Positions 49,669 to 58,964 of a stretch of DNA of 64,000 nt are shown one piece after another. The notes under the pieces were generated by a model, which made no database searches, had not been told where the DNA came from, and saw only the letters and a list, made by a program, of their open reading frames with translations. Made by a program: the position numbers and the translations under genes. The DNA lies in the NCBI GenBank assembly GCA_035648735.1, contig DASRKX010000004.1:1-64000 (forward strand). The letters are read 5' to 3'. The stretch is from REEB95 sp035648735 (GTDB lineage Bacteria > Pseudomonadota > Alphaproteobacteria > ATCC43930 > CGMCC-115725). The first letter of the stretch is position 1, and every line of letters starts with the position of its first letter.

Positions 49669-52062
49669 TTGCGGATTTTGGCCGGCGCGACGCGCGCTCT
49701 TGCAGTCGCCATCCTTCTTTTGTGTGCGGCGCCGGTTCCTTTCGCCGGCGCTCAGTTTGCGCCCGCTGCGCCGCGGGCGGCCCCCGCCGCCGACCAGGTC
49801 GCGCCCGGCGGCACGATCGCCGAAGTGCGTATCGAAGGCGCGCAACGGGTCGAGCCCGAGACAGTGCGCTCCTATCTCCAGGTCGGGCCCGGCGACAAAT
49901 TCGATCCCGAACTGCTCGACAAATCGCTCAAGAGCCTTTTCGCCACCGGCCTGTTCACCGACGTGACCCTGCGGCGCGAAGGCGATGCGCTTGTCGTCCA
50001 CGTCGTCGAGAACCCGGTGATCAACCGGATCGCCTTCGAAGGCAACAAGAAGCTCTCCGACGATACGCTGAACACCGAAATCCAGCTCAAGCCGCGCACC
50101 GTCTACACCCGCCAAAAGGTGCAGAGCGACGTCGCGCGAATCCTCGATCTCTATCGCCGCAGCGGTCGCTTCGCCGCCACGGTCGACCCCAAGGTCATCC
50201 CGCTCGAGCAGAACCGGGTCGATATGGTGTTCGAGATCAACGAGGGCGACTTCACCGGTGTCCGCAGCATCAATTTCCTCGGCAACCACAAATTCTCGTC
50301 AAGCGAGCTCAAGACAATTCTCGAGACCAAAGAATCCCGGTGGTATCGCTTTCTCAGCACGTCCGACACCTACGATCCGGACCGGCTGAGCTATGACCGC
50401 GATTTGCTGCGCAAATTCTATTTGTCCCAAGGCTATGCCGATTTCCGCGTGCTCTCGGCGGTCGCCGAACTGACGCCGTCGCGCGACGGCTTCCTCATCA
50501 CTTTCACGGTGGAGGAAGGCGACCGCTATCGCTTCGGCAAGATTGATCTGACCAATCAGCTACCTGAAGTCGATCCGGCGGGGCTCAAGGCGATCCTGGT
50601 GACGCACGAAGGCGATTGGTACAACGCCGACGAAGTCGATAAATCGATCAGCGCTCTGACCGACGCGCTGGGCAATCGGGGATTCGCCTTTGTCGACATC
50701 CAGCCTCAAGTGCATCGGAACGCGGAGACCAAGACCATCGACGTCACTTACGTCATCAAGGAAGGCCCGCGCGTCTACGTCGAGCGCATCGACATCAACG
50801 GCAACATGCGAACGCTCGACCGCGTTATCCGGCGCGAGATGCGGCTCGTCGAGGGCGACGCCTTCAATACGACCAAGCTGCAGCGCTCGGAGCAGCAGCT
50901 CAAGAATTTGGGATTCTTCAAGAAAGTCGCGGTCACCAATGTACCGGGCAGCACGCCGGACAAGACCGTGGTCAATGTCACGCTGGAAGAGCAATCGACC
51001 GGAGATTTCTCCTTCGGGATCGGCTTCTCGACGACCGATGGCCCGTTGGTCGACGCGGGCATCCACGAGCGCAATTTGCTCGGCAAAGGCTATGATTTCC
51101 GCGTCGATGCGCTGGCGTCGTTCCGCTCGCAACAGGGCAATATCAGCTTCACCGATCCCTACTTCGAGGATCGCAACCTGGCCGTCGGCTTCGACCTCTT
51201 CGTCGTCCAGCGCGACAACCAGGACTTCGCCGGCTTCAGCCAATTCACGCTCGGCGGCGACGTCCGCGCCGGCTACCAGATCACCGAACCCTTGCGCCAG
51301 ACCCTCAAATATACGCTCCGCGACGATCGTATTTTCAACATCTGTACCGTCGCTAACTCCTCGACCTCGTCCTCTTTCTACGGCTCTTACGGCTGTACCG
51401 CCCCAGCCTCGATCTATGTCCAGCAGCAGGCCGGCTCGCGCCTCACCTCCTCGATCGGCCAGGTGTTGCTCTACGACAAGCGCGATAGCACCACGGATCC
51501 GACGGCGGGATATTTCGCGCAGCTTGGCAACGATCTCGCCGGCCTCGGCGGCGACGCGCGCTACCTCCGCAGCACGGTCTCCGGCGGCTACTATCACGCC
51601 TGGGCGCAGAACTGGGTGATGAGCCTCACCGGCGAGACCGGCTACATCAAGGGCCTTGGCCAGCCCGTCGCGATCGAGGATCGCTACTATGTCGGCGGCG
51701 ACAATCTGCGCGGCTTCTCGACGGGTGGCATCGGTCCGCGCGACCAGAACACCACCCAGGCTCTGGGCGGCAACACCTATTACGTCGGCTCGATCTCCGA
51801 AGGCTTCCCGCTCGGCTTGCCGGCGGAATTGGGCCTTTCCGGCCGCGTCTGGAGCGATTTCGGCAGCCTGTTCGGCATCGACATCCAGCCGCAGCCGGGC
51901 TCGCCGATCCAGACCTCCAGCGCAATCCGTGTATCGGTCGGCACGGGGGTGTCGTGGAAATCACCCTTCGGCCCGGTGCGTCTCGATCTCGGTTTCCCGG
52001 TGATCCGTCAAAACTACGACCGGAAGAGCCTGTTCCGCGTCGGATTCGGGTCGAAGTTCTGA
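49669..52062 (+). CDS. bamA: Outer membrane protein assembly factor BamA
   Basis: Central Omp85 component of the BAM complex. A signal peptide, five POTRA domains (about 45-430) and a 16-strand barrel ending in a C-terminal Phe (FRVGFGSKF) are visible; the YVGGDNLRGFSTGGIGPRD block is the conserved lid-loop region. TTG 49669 is chosen because GAGGGGGA precedes it and the signal peptide starts there. The stop overlaps the Skp start. Confidence 0.96.
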   Translation: MRILAGATRALAVAILLLCAAPVPFAGAQFAPAAPRAAPAADQVAPGGTIAEVRIEGAQRVEPETVRSYLQVGPGDKFDPELLDKSLKSLFATGLFTDVTLRREGDALVVHVVENPVINRIAFEGNKKLSDDTLNTEIQLKPRTVYTRQKVQSDVARILDLYRRSGRFAATVDPKVIPLEQNRVDMVFEINEGDFTGVRSINFLGNHKFSSSELKTILETKESRWYRFLSTSDTYDPDRLSYDRDLLRKFYLSQGYADFRVLSAVAELTPSRDGFLITFTVEEGDRYRFGKIDLTNQLPEVDPAGLKAILVTHEGDWYNADEVDKSISALTDALGNRGFAFVDIQPQVHRNAETKTIDVTYVIKEGPRVYVERIDINGNMRTLDRVIRREMRLVEGDAFNTTKLQRSEQQLKNLGFFKKVAVTNVPGSTPDKTVVNVTLEEQSTGDFSFGIGFSTTDGPLVDAGIHERNLLGKGYDFRVDALASFRSQQGNISFTDPYFEDRNLAVGFDLFVVQRDNQDFAGFSQFTLGGDVRAGYQITEPLRQTLKYTLRDDRIFNICTVANSSTSSSFYGSYGCTAPASIYVQQQAGSRLTSSIGQVLLYDKRDSTTDPTAGYFAQLGNDLAGLGGDARYLRSTVSGGYYHAWAQNWVMSLTGETGYIKGLGQPVAIEDRYYVGGDNLRGFSTGGIGPRDQNTTQALGGNTYYVGSISEGFPLGLPAELGLSGRVWSDFGSLFGIDIQPQPGSPIQTSSAIRVSVGTGVSWKSPFGPVRLDLGFPVIRQNYDRKSLFRVGFGSKF

Positions 52063-52652
52063 TGCGGCGCGGAGCGCTGCAATGGGCGCTCGGCGCCCTG
52101 GCCTTCGTCATGGTGGCTTCGGCGCCGGAAACGCATGCGCAGACGCCGCCCGCGGTCATCGTCGTGGCCGATATAAACCAGGTGCTGCGCGATGCCAAGG
52201 CCGCCAAGGATGTGCAGGGCCAGATCGACAAGGCGATGACGTCTTATTCGAAGCAGGTCTCCAGCCAGGAGAACGAGCTACAGAAGATGCGCGACGACCT
52301 GGAGCGTCAGCGCGCGGGGTTGTCGTCCGAGGCTTTCGCCACCAAGACGCGCGATTACCAGCAGCGCTTCGACGCGCTCGACCGCAACGTCCAGAGCAAG
52401 CGCCAGGCGCTGCAGAAAAGTTATAACGACGCGATGACCACGGTGGAAAACACCGCGCTGCAGATCATTTCCGACATCGCCGCGGAGCGGAAGGCCAATC
52501 TGGTGCTGACGCGGGCGGCGGTGCTGTTCTCGGTCGATGGCCTCGACATCACCGCCGAGGTGGTCAAGCGCCTCGACGTCAAATTGTCGTCGCTGACGGT
52601 TAGCCTGCCGAAGGATGACGGCGCCGCCGCCAAGCCCGCCTCGAAGCCCTGA
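52062..52652 (+). CDS. OmpH/Skp-family periplasmic chaperone
   Basis: Signal peptide (about 1-27) then a VIVVADINQVLRDAKAAKDVQGQI block and a long helical hairpin typical of Skp, which holds unfolded outer-membrane proteins for BamA. Length 196 aa. TGATG junction with bamA and 3-bp gap to lpxD match the usual cluster order. Confidence 0.92.
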   Translation: MRRGALQWALGALAFVMVASAPETHAQTPPAVIVVADINQVLRDAKAAKDVQGQIDKAMTSYSKQVSSQENELQKMRDDLERQRAGLSSEAFATKTRDYQQRFDALDRNVQSKRQALQKSYNDAMTTVENTALQIISDIAAERKANLVLTRAAVLFSVDGLDITAEVVKRLDVKLSSLTVSLPKDDGAAAKPASKP

Positions 52653-52655
52653 GTC

Positions 52656-53678
52656 ATGGCCGATCTCCGGTTTTTCAGACTCACGGGCCCGTTCACGCTC
52701 GGCGAGATCGCCCGCCGCAGCGGCGCGACGCCCGCCGCGGGCGCCGATGCGACGCGCGTGCTCCGTGACGTGGCGCCCCTCGATCAGGCCGAGGCCCAGC
52801 ATCTGAGCTTTCTCGACAACCGCAAATACCTGCCCGCCTTCCGCGCGACGCGTGCGGGCGCCTGCATCGTCCATCCCGATCTGGCCGCGGAGGCGCCCAA
52901 GAGCACGGCGCTGCTGTTGACGCCGGATCCCTATCGCGCCTATGCGCTGGCGGCGCAGGCGTTCTATCCCGATCCGCCGCCCGAACCGGGCGTGCATCCG
53001 ACTTCCGTTATCGATGCCACGGCGCGGCTCGGCGCCGGCTGCCGCGTCGAAGCCGGCGTGGTTGTCGGAGCGCGCGCAGAGCTTGGAGCGCGCTGCCATA
53101 TTGGGCCCAACGCCGTGATCGGCGATTCCTGCATTCTGGGCGATGACGTCCGCATTGGCGCCAATGCGAGTTTGAGTCACTGCATCGTCGGGGCGCGCGT
53201 GCGGCTCTATCCCGGCGCGCGGATCGGTCAGGACGGCTTCGGCTTCGCGCCCGATCGCACCGGGTTCGTCAAGGTGCCGCAGCTCGGCCGGGTCATCATC
53301 GGCGACGATGTCGAGGTCGGCGCCAATTCGACGATCGACCGCGGCGCCGGCCCGGATACCGTTATCGGTGCCGGCACGATGATTGATAATCTCGTGCAGA
53401 TCGGGCACAACGTGCAGACCGGGCGCCGATGCGTGATCGTGGCGAACGCTGCCATTTCCGGCAGCACGCGGCTGGGCGATTTTGTCATGATCGGCGGTCA
53501 AGCCGGGTTTGCCGGCCATCTCAATATCGGCAGCGGCGCCAAGATCGGCGCGCAGGCCGGCGTCATTCGGGACGTCGCCGACGCCGAGACCTTGATTGGC
53601 TCGCCGGCCCAGCCGGTAAAGGAATTCTGGCGTCAGGTCGTGGCGCTGCAGCGGCTGGCGAAACAGCGGAAAGAGTGA
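52656..53678 (+). CDS. lpxD: UDP-3-O-(3-hydroxyacyl)glucosamine N-acyltransferase
   Basis: Third step of lipid A synthesis. N-terminal uridine-binding domain (FLDNRKYLPAFRATRAGACIV), then hexapeptide-repeat left-handed helix and the catalytic His region (IDNLVQIGHNVQTGRR). Length 340 aa. TGATG junction to fabZ. Confidence 0.96.
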   Translation: MADLRFFRLTGPFTLGEIARRSGATPAAGADATRVLRDVAPLDQAEAQHLSFLDNRKYLPAFRATRAGACIVHPDLAAEAPKSTALLLTPDPYRAYALAAQAFYPDPPPEPGVHPTSVIDATARLGAGCRVEAGVVVGARAELGARCHIGPNAVIGDSCILGDDVRIGANASLSHCIVGARVRLYPGARIGQDGFGFAPDRTGFVKVPQLGRVIIGDDVEVGANSTIDRGAGPDTVIGAGTMIDNLVQIGHNVQTGRRCVIVANAAISGSTRLGDFVMIGGQAGFAGHLNIGSGAKIGAQAGVIRDVADAETLIGSPAQPVKEFWRQVVALQRLAKQRKE

Positions 53679-54136
53679 TGGCTCAGCAACGGCAAACGAT
53701 CGAGATCGATCAGGCGCGGATCATGGAGATGATCCCGCATCGTGATCCGTTCCTGATGATTGACCGCGTGGCCGACGTGCTCGCCGGCGAAAGCGCCACC
53801 GGCGTCAAGCACGTCCGCCCGGATGAATACTATTTCAAGGGCCATTTCCCGCAGCGGCCGGTAATGCCCGGCGTGCTTATCATCGAGGCGATGGCGCAGA
53901 CCGCGGCCGTGCTGGTTGTCCATACCCTCGGCCCCGAAGCGGAAGGCAAGCTCGTCTACTTCATGAGCATCGACAACGCGCGCTTTCGCCGCCCGGTCGT
54001 GCCGGGCGAGACGCTATTCGTGCCGGTGACCGCGCAGCGCAACCGTGGAAGCGTCTGGAAGTTCGACGGCCAAGCGAAGGTCGGCGACAAACTGTGCGCC
54101 GAAGCGACTTTCACCGCCATGATCATGGATAATTGA
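53678..54136 (+). CDS. fabZ: 3-hydroxyacyl-[ACP] dehydratase FabZ
   Basis: Dehydrates 3-hydroxyacyl-ACP in fatty-acid elongation and competes with LpxA for substrate. Active His56 (GHFPQRPVMPG) and Glu70 (IIEAMAQ) are intact. Length 152 aa. Located between lpxD and lpxA as in most Gram-negative bacteria. Confidence 0.97.
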   Translation: MAQQRQTIEIDQARIMEMIPHRDPFLMIDRVADVLAGESATGVKHVRPDEYYFKGHFPQRPVMPGVLIIEAMAQTAAVLVVHTLGPEAEGKLVYFMSIDNARFRRPVVPGETLFVPVTAQRNRGSVWKFDGQAKVGDKLCAEATFTAMIMDN

Positions 54137-54146
54137 GCGGTCGCCG

Positions 54147-54950
54147 ATGTCCCAGATTCATCCGACGGCCGTGATCGAGCCGGGCGCCAAAATTGCGCCC
54201 ACGGTCAAAATCGGCCCGCTCTGCGTGGTGGGGCCACGGGTCGAGCTCGGCGAGAATGTCGAGCTCATGTCTCATGTCGCCATCGGCGGCCGTACCACGG
54301 TGGGCGACGGCACGCGGATCTTTCCCTTCGCTTCGATCGGTCACGCGCCGCAGGATCTGAAATACAAGGGCGAGGAATCGCGCCTCGAGATCGGCAGCCG
54401 CAACATCATCCGCGAGCACGTCACCATGAACCCCGGCACCTCGGGCGGCGGCATGGTCACGCGGGTCGGCGATGATTGCCTGTTCATGGTGGGATCTCAC
54501 GTCGCGCATGACTGCGTCATCGGCAATCATGTCATCATGGCCAATAACGCGACGCTGGCCGGTCACGTCCGCATCGAGGATTACGCCGTCTTCGGCGGCC
54601 TTTCGGCGGTGCATCAATTCGTGCGCGTCGGACGCTATGCCATGGTCGGCGGCGTCACCGGCGTCGAGCGCGACGTCATTCCGTTCGGCTCGGTGGTTGG
54701 CGACCGCGCCCGGCTGTCGGGGCTGAACATCGTGGGCATGCAGCGCGGCGGCTATCCGCGCGAGGACATCCAGGCGCTGCGCACCGCCTTCCAGATGCTG
54801 TTCGGCAACGAGACGGGTACCTTCGCCGAGCGCCTCGCCGAGGTCGACAAGAAGTTCCCGGCCGTGCAGCCGGTGCGGGACGTGCTTGATTTCGCGCGCG
54901 CGGAATCGATCCGCGGCCTGTGCCAGCCCAAGCTCAATGGCGGGAGCTAA
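54147..54950 (+). CDS. lpxA: UDP-N-acetylglucosamine acyltransferase
   Basis: First step of lipid A synthesis. Hexapeptide repeats start at IHPTAVIEPGAKIAPTVKIGP, with the catalytic His in VGSHVAHDCVIGNHVI and the downstream helix (GLNIVGMQRGGY). Length 267 aa. Overlaps lpxI by 14 bp. Confidence 0.97.
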   Translation: MSQIHPTAVIEPGAKIAPTVKIGPLCVVGPRVELGENVELMSHVAIGGRTTVGDGTRIFPFASIGHAPQDLKYKGEESRLEIGSRNIIREHVTMNPGTSGGGMVTRVGDDCLFMVGSHVAHDCVIGNHVIMANNATLAGHVRIEDYAVFGGLSAVHQFVRVGRYAMVGGVTGVERDVIPFGSVVGDRARLSGLNIVGMQRGGYPREDIQALRTAFQMLFGNETGTFAERLAEVDKKFPAVQPVRDVLDFARAESIRGLCQPKLNGGS

Positions 54951-55758
54951 GCTCGGCATCGTCGCGGGCGGGGGCGAGCTGCCGCGCCGCATCATTGCCG
55001 CCTGCCGCGCCCAGAGCCGTCCGTTCTTCGTCCTTGCCCTGAAGGGAGCGACCGAGACCCGCACGATCGAAGGCGTGCCGCATGCCTGGATCCGCATCGG
55101 CGGGGCGGGCAACGGATTGAAAATCCTCCGTCAGAACCGCGTGACCGAATTGGTATTGGCGGGCGCCGTGCGCCGGCCCTCGCCTTGGGCGCTGCTGCCC
55201 GATTGGGAAACCCTCAAATTCTACGCCGGCATCGGCTGGCGCGTGCTTGGCGATGACGGGCTGTTGCGCGCGGTGATCCTTATGCTGGAAAAGAAGGGCT
55301 TTCGCGTCGTCGGGGTCGAAAGCCTGCTGTCCGGCGATCTCGCCCCGGCCGGTCCTCTCGGCGCGCTCCGTCCGGACGCAGCGGCTGGCGCCGACATCGC
55401 CATCGGCATTGAGGCCGCGCGTGCGCTTGGCGTGCGCGATGCCGGTCAGGCGGCGGTCGTGCAGCACGGCCTTGTGCTCGCCACCGAGGACGCCGCCGGC
55501 ACCGATGCGCTGCTCGCGCGCTGCCGCCTGCTGAAGCGATCCGGTCCGGGCGGCGTGCTGGTCAAGACGGCGAAGCCGGGGCAGGAGCGCCGTGCCGACC
55601 TGCCCGCGATCGGGCCGTCGACGGTCGAGGCGGCGGCGGCGGCGGGCTTGCGCGGCATCGCCATCGAGGCGGGCTCGACCCTGCTGATCGACCGGGCCGC
55701 CATCGTCGCGGCGGCCGACCGCGCCGGACTCTTCGTGATCGGCGTCAAATTGCCATGA
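54937..55758 (+). CDS. lpxI: UDP-2,3-diacylglucosamine diphosphatase LpxI
   Basis: Alphaproteobacterial replacement for LpxH. Blocks include KLGIVAGGGELPRRII, GAVRRPSPWALLPDW, GDDGLLRAVILMLE and KTAKPGQERRADLPAIGP. ATG 54937 overlaps lpxA by 14 bp; the stop overlaps lpxB (ATGA). Length 273 aa. Confidence 0.94.
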   Translation: MAGAKLGIVAGGGELPRRIIAACRAQSRPFFVLALKGATETRTIEGVPHAWIRIGGAGNGLKILRQNRVTELVLAGAVRRPSPWALLPDWETLKFYAGIGWRVLGDDGLLRAVILMLEKKGFRVVGVESLLSGDLAPAGPLGALRPDAAAGADIAIGIEAARALGVRDAGQAAVVQHGLVLATEDAAGTDALLARCRLLKRSGPGGVLVKTAKPGQERRADLPAIGPSTVEAAAAAGLRGIAIEAGSTLLIDRAAIVAAADRAGLFVIGVKLP

Positions 55759-56930
55759 GCGCATCGCAGGTTGAGGCGCCGCTCATCTATCTTATCGCCG
55801 GCGAGCCCTCGGGCGACGCGCTCGGCGCCAATCTGATGCGCGCGCTGCGCCGGCGCACGGACGGCGCGGTGCGCTTCGCCGGCATCGGCGGCGAGCAGAT
55901 GGCGGGAGAGGGGCTGACGAGCCTGGTCCCGATCGACGATCTCGCCATCATGGGCGTCGCCGAGGTGCTGCCGCGGGCGCGGCGCATCCTGAAGCGCGTC
56001 GCCGAGGCGGTCGCCGATATCCGCGCCAAGAAGCCCGCGGCAGTCGTCACCATCGACAGCTCCGGATTCAACTGGCGGGTGGCGCAGCGCCTGCGCGGCC
56101 TGGGCGAGACCTTGCCGCTCATCCATTACGTCGCGCCGATGGTGTGGGCGTGGCGCGGCTCACGGGCGCGGCGCATGGCGCGCTGGTACGATCACCTGAT
56201 GGCGCTGCTGCCGAACGAGCCGCCTTATTTCACGGCGGCCGGCTTGTCATGCAGCTATGTCGGTCATCCGGTGGTCGAGATGGGCGCCGACAAGGGCGAC
56301 GGCAAGGAATTTCGCCGCCGCCACGGCATCGCGCCCGATGCACGTGTCATCGCCGTCCTGCCGGGCAGCCGGCGCGGCGAGGTCGGCCGGCTGCTGCCGA
56401 TTCTCGAAGCCGCCGCGCGGCTGTTGGCGCGGCGCTATCCGAGTTTGGTGGCGGTGCTGCCGGCGACCGAGAATGTCGCCGATCGGGTCGCCGTCGCCGT
56501 CGCGGCTTGGCCGCTGCGCAGCATCGTGCTGCGCGGGAAGGGCGAAAAATACGACGCCTTCGCCGCCAGCGACGTCGCACTCGCCGCTTCCGGCACGGTC
56601 GCGGTCGAGCTTGCGCTCGCCAAGGTGCCGAGCGTCATCACCTATCGCGTCAGCCGGCTGACCCACGCGCTCGTGCGCGGGATCGTTCGGGTGAAATTCG
56701 CCCATCTCCTGAACCTGCTGCTCGACCGCGCGGCGGTGCCGGAGCTGATCCAGCAGGACTGCACGCCGGAAAACCTGGCGGCGGCGGTGGCCGGGCTGCT
56801 CGACGACCCGACCGCGCGGTCCGCGCAAATCTCCGCTTGCCAGGAAGCGCTGAAAGCGCTCGGCTATGGCGGCCTGTCGCCCGGCCTGCGCGCGGCCGAC
56901 GAGATCCTGGCCCGCATCGGCCGGCGCTGA
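55755..56930 (+). CDS. lpxB: Lipid-A-disaccharide synthase
   Basis: Glycosyltransferase (GT19) that joins two acylglucosamine units. It carries AGEPSGDALGANLM, the SGFNWRVAQRL block, HYVAPMVWAWRG and VLPGSRRGEV. Length 391 aa. Coupled to lpxI; ends the lipid A cluster. Confidence 0.96.
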   Translation: MSASQVEAPLIYLIAGEPSGDALGANLMRALRRRTDGAVRFAGIGGEQMAGEGLTSLVPIDDLAIMGVAEVLPRARRILKRVAEAVADIRAKKPAAVVTIDSSGFNWRVAQRLRGLGETLPLIHYVAPMVWAWRGSRARRMARWYDHLMALLPNEPPYFTAAGLSCSYVGHPVVEMGADKGDGKEFRRRHGIAPDARVIAVLPGSRRGEVGRLLPILEAAARLLARRYPSLVAVLPATENVADRVAVAVAAWPLRSIVLRGKGEKYDAFAASDVALAASGTVAVELALAKVPSVITYRVSRLTHALVRGIVRVKFAHLLNLLLDRAAVPELIQQDCTPENLAAAVAGLLDDPTARSAQISACQEALKALGYGGLSPGLRAADEILARIGRR

Positions 56931-56950
56931 GAAATCAACAGGGAATCGTC

Positions 56951-57388
56951 ATGGACAGTGCCGCGAAGAAGGACGGAACCGCCGCGTTGGGCGCCATGCG
57001 CTCGCGGCTGCTGCACACCATGCTGCGGGTATTCGACCTCGACCGCTCGATCGATTTCTACACCGGGCTGCTCGGCATGAAGCTGCTGCGCAAGCGCGAG
57101 GCGCCGGAAGGACGCTATACGCTCGCCTTCGTCGGCTACGGCGACGAGGATGCGGCGACGGTGCTGGAGCTCACCTACAATTGGGACCAGAAGGAGCCCT
57201 ACGCGCTCGGCACCGCCTATGGCCATATTGCCGTGTCGGTGCCCGACATCAAGGCGGCCTGCGCGCTTCTGGCGCAGGGCGGCGCCAAGATCACGCGACC
57301 GCCCGGGCCGGTGAAGTTCGGCACGACGATGATCGCCTTCGTCGAGGATCCGGACGGCTACAAGATCGAGCTGATCGAGCGCGGCTAG
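56951..57388 (+). CDS. gloA: Lactoylglutathione lyase (glyoxalase I)
   Basis: Isomerises the methylglyoxal-glutathione adduct. Metal ligands are visible: His in LLHTMLRV, Glu in LELTYNW, His in GHIAVSV and Glu in KIELIERG. Length 145 aa. It follows lpxB by 20 bp. Confidence 0.95.
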   Translation: MDSAAKKDGTAALGAMRSRLLHTMLRVFDLDRSIDFYTGLLGMKLLRKREAPEGRYTLAFVGYGDEDAATVLELTYNWDQKEPYALGTAYGHIAVSVPDIKAACALLAQGGAKITRPPGPVKFGTTMIAFVEDPDGYKIELIERG

Positions 57389-57414
57389 ACCGCCGCGACG
57401 AGGGGAAATCAGAC

Positions 57415-58233
57415 GTGGCGAGAGTGAGAAATTGGTCGCGCCGGAAGATGCTGTCGCGCGTCATCCGGATCATGCGGCGAACGACGCGTCCGCTCTTGGT
57501 GACGCGGCTGCTCGAGATCTTCGCGCGGCTGCGCGCCGCCGAACTAACGGACGGCGTGGTGAAGACGGTCGGGCTGACGGTGCATGATGGGCCGTTTCGC
57601 GGCATGACCCTGCCGGAGCGGCCGTCCTGGGGCGAGGGCGACCTGCTGCCGAAGATCGCCGGCTGCTACGAGGCGGAGCTGCATCCGGCTCTGCGTAAGG
57701 CGCTCGGCCGCGCGCCGGGAATCGTCGTCAATGTCGGTTGCGCCGAGGGCTATTACGCGGTCGGGCTGGCCTTGGCGCTGCCGCAGGCCGAGGTCTTCGC
57801 CTACGACATCAGGGAGCTCGCGCAAGAAGTTTGCGCCGAGGCGGCGCGCGACAATGGCGTCGCCGGACGGGTGACGATCGCCGGCGCCTGCTCGTCGGAG
57901 ATCCTGCGCGGCCTGATGGCGCGCGGCGGGCGCGCCCTGGTGGTGATGGATTGCGAGGGCGCCGAGATCGAGCTGCTCGACGACGGCGCCGTCGCCGTGA
58001 TGGGCGGCTGCGACCTGATCGTCGAATGCCACGATTCGATCCGCGACGGCATCACCGAGACGTTGCGCCGGCGCCTGGCGGGCTCTCACACGGTCGAAAT
58101 CATCGGCGAGATCGGCCGCGAGCCGCTGAAGATCCCGGCGCTGGCGGATCTCTCGGACCTCGATCGCAGCGTCGCGGTGTGCGAGTTCCGCTCGGCGAAG
58201 ATGAACTGGCTCGCCGCTTGGGCCGCCCGATGA
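57415..58233 (+). CDS. Class I SAM-dependent methyltransferase-like protein
   Basis: 272 aa. After a basic N-terminal region (SRRKMLSRVIRIMRRTTR) comes a Rossmann methyltransferase core: VVNVGCAEGYYAVGLALALPQ (motif I, partly shown), AYDIRELA and VVMDCEGAEIELLD. GTG 57415 has GAGGGGA upstream. It overlaps the next methyltransferase gene (ATGA). Acceptor unknown; the neighbours suggest a surface glycan or lipid. Confidence 0.78.
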   Translation: MARVRNWSRRKMLSRVIRIMRRTTRPLLVTRLLEIFARLRAAELTDGVVKTVGLTVHDGPFRGMTLPERPSWGEGDLLPKIAGCYEAELHPALRKALGRAPGIVVNVGCAEGYYAVGLALALPQAEVFAYDIRELAQEVCAEAARDNGVAGRVTIAGACSSEILRGLMARGGRALVVMDCEGAEIELLDDGAVAVMGGCDLIVECHDSIRDGITETLRRRLAGSHTVEIIGEIGREPLKIPALADLSDLDRSVAVCEFRSAKMNWLAAWAAR

Positions 58234-58961
58234 ATCTGCTCCGCTCGCTGAAGCGTCGGTTCGGCGTCTCCAAGACCGCCCAGGCGCTCGAAGCCGAATA
58301 TCCTGATATCGACGAGAAGGGGTTTCGCGCGGCGCTGGAGCTGTGTCGGCCGGCCAGCATGACCTCCGTCGAGCGGCTTTATGCGCTCTACAGCGCGGTG
58401 CGCTATGTCGTGGCGGCGGGGTTGCCCGGCGCCTTTGTCGAATGCGGCGTGTGGAAGGGCGGCTCGGTGATGATGATGGCGCGCGCCTTGCTCGAGCTTG
58501 GCGTCACCGACCGCGACATCCATCTCTTCGACACCTTCGCGGGCATGACCGCGCCGACCGCCGAGGACGTCGATATCGGCGGCACCAGCATGCAGGCGCT
58601 GGCCGGCCGGAACAGCGACTTATGCTTGGCGCCGCTGGACGAGGTAAGGGCCAATCTGGCCAAGACCGGCTATCCGCCCGAGCGTTTCCATTTCGCACAA
58701 GGCGATGTGCTGGCGACCCTCCCGGCCCGGGCCCCGCGGCGCATCGCGCTGCTGCGGCTCGATACCGATTGGTATGAATCGACCCGTCACGAGCTCGAGC
58801 ATCTCTTTCCCTTGCTGGAGCGTCGCGGCGTGCTGCTGATCGACGATTACGGGCATTTCCAGGGCGCGCGCCAGGCCGTCGATGAGTATTTCGCGCGGCA
58901 GAAGGAAAAATATTTCCTGCACCGCGTCGATTATACCGCGCGCATGCTGATTAAGGATTGA
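58230..58961 (+). CDS. TylF/MycF-family methyltransferase, copy 1
   Basis: 243 aa. The family methylates sugar hydroxyls of macrolides and glycans using SAM and a metal ion. Motifs: FVECGVWKGGSVMMMA (SAM site), HLFDTFAGM, LLRLDTDWYESTRHELE and LIDDYGHFQGARQAVDEY. It starts in the preceding stop and is followed 3 bp later by a close paralogue. Confidence 0.85.
   Translation: MNLLRSLKRRFGVSKTAQALEAEYPDIDEKGFRAALELCRPASMTSVERLYALYSAVRYVVAAGLPGAFVECGVWKGGSVMMMARALLELGVTDRDIHLFDTFAGMTAPTAEDVDIGGTSMQALAGRNSDLCLAPLDEVRANLAKTGYPPERFHFAQGDVLATLPARAPRRIALLRLDTDWYESTRHELEHLFPLLERRGVLLIDDYGHFQGARQAVDEYFARQKEKYFLHRVDYTARMLIKD
58437..58480 (+). repeat. 44-bp direct repeat, copy 1
   Basis: Identical to 59166-59209. 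It encodes the SAM-binding block of the first TylF-like gene. Identity through synonymous positions points to a recent duplication or gene conversion. Confidence 0.9.
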
Positions 58962-58964
58962 GCG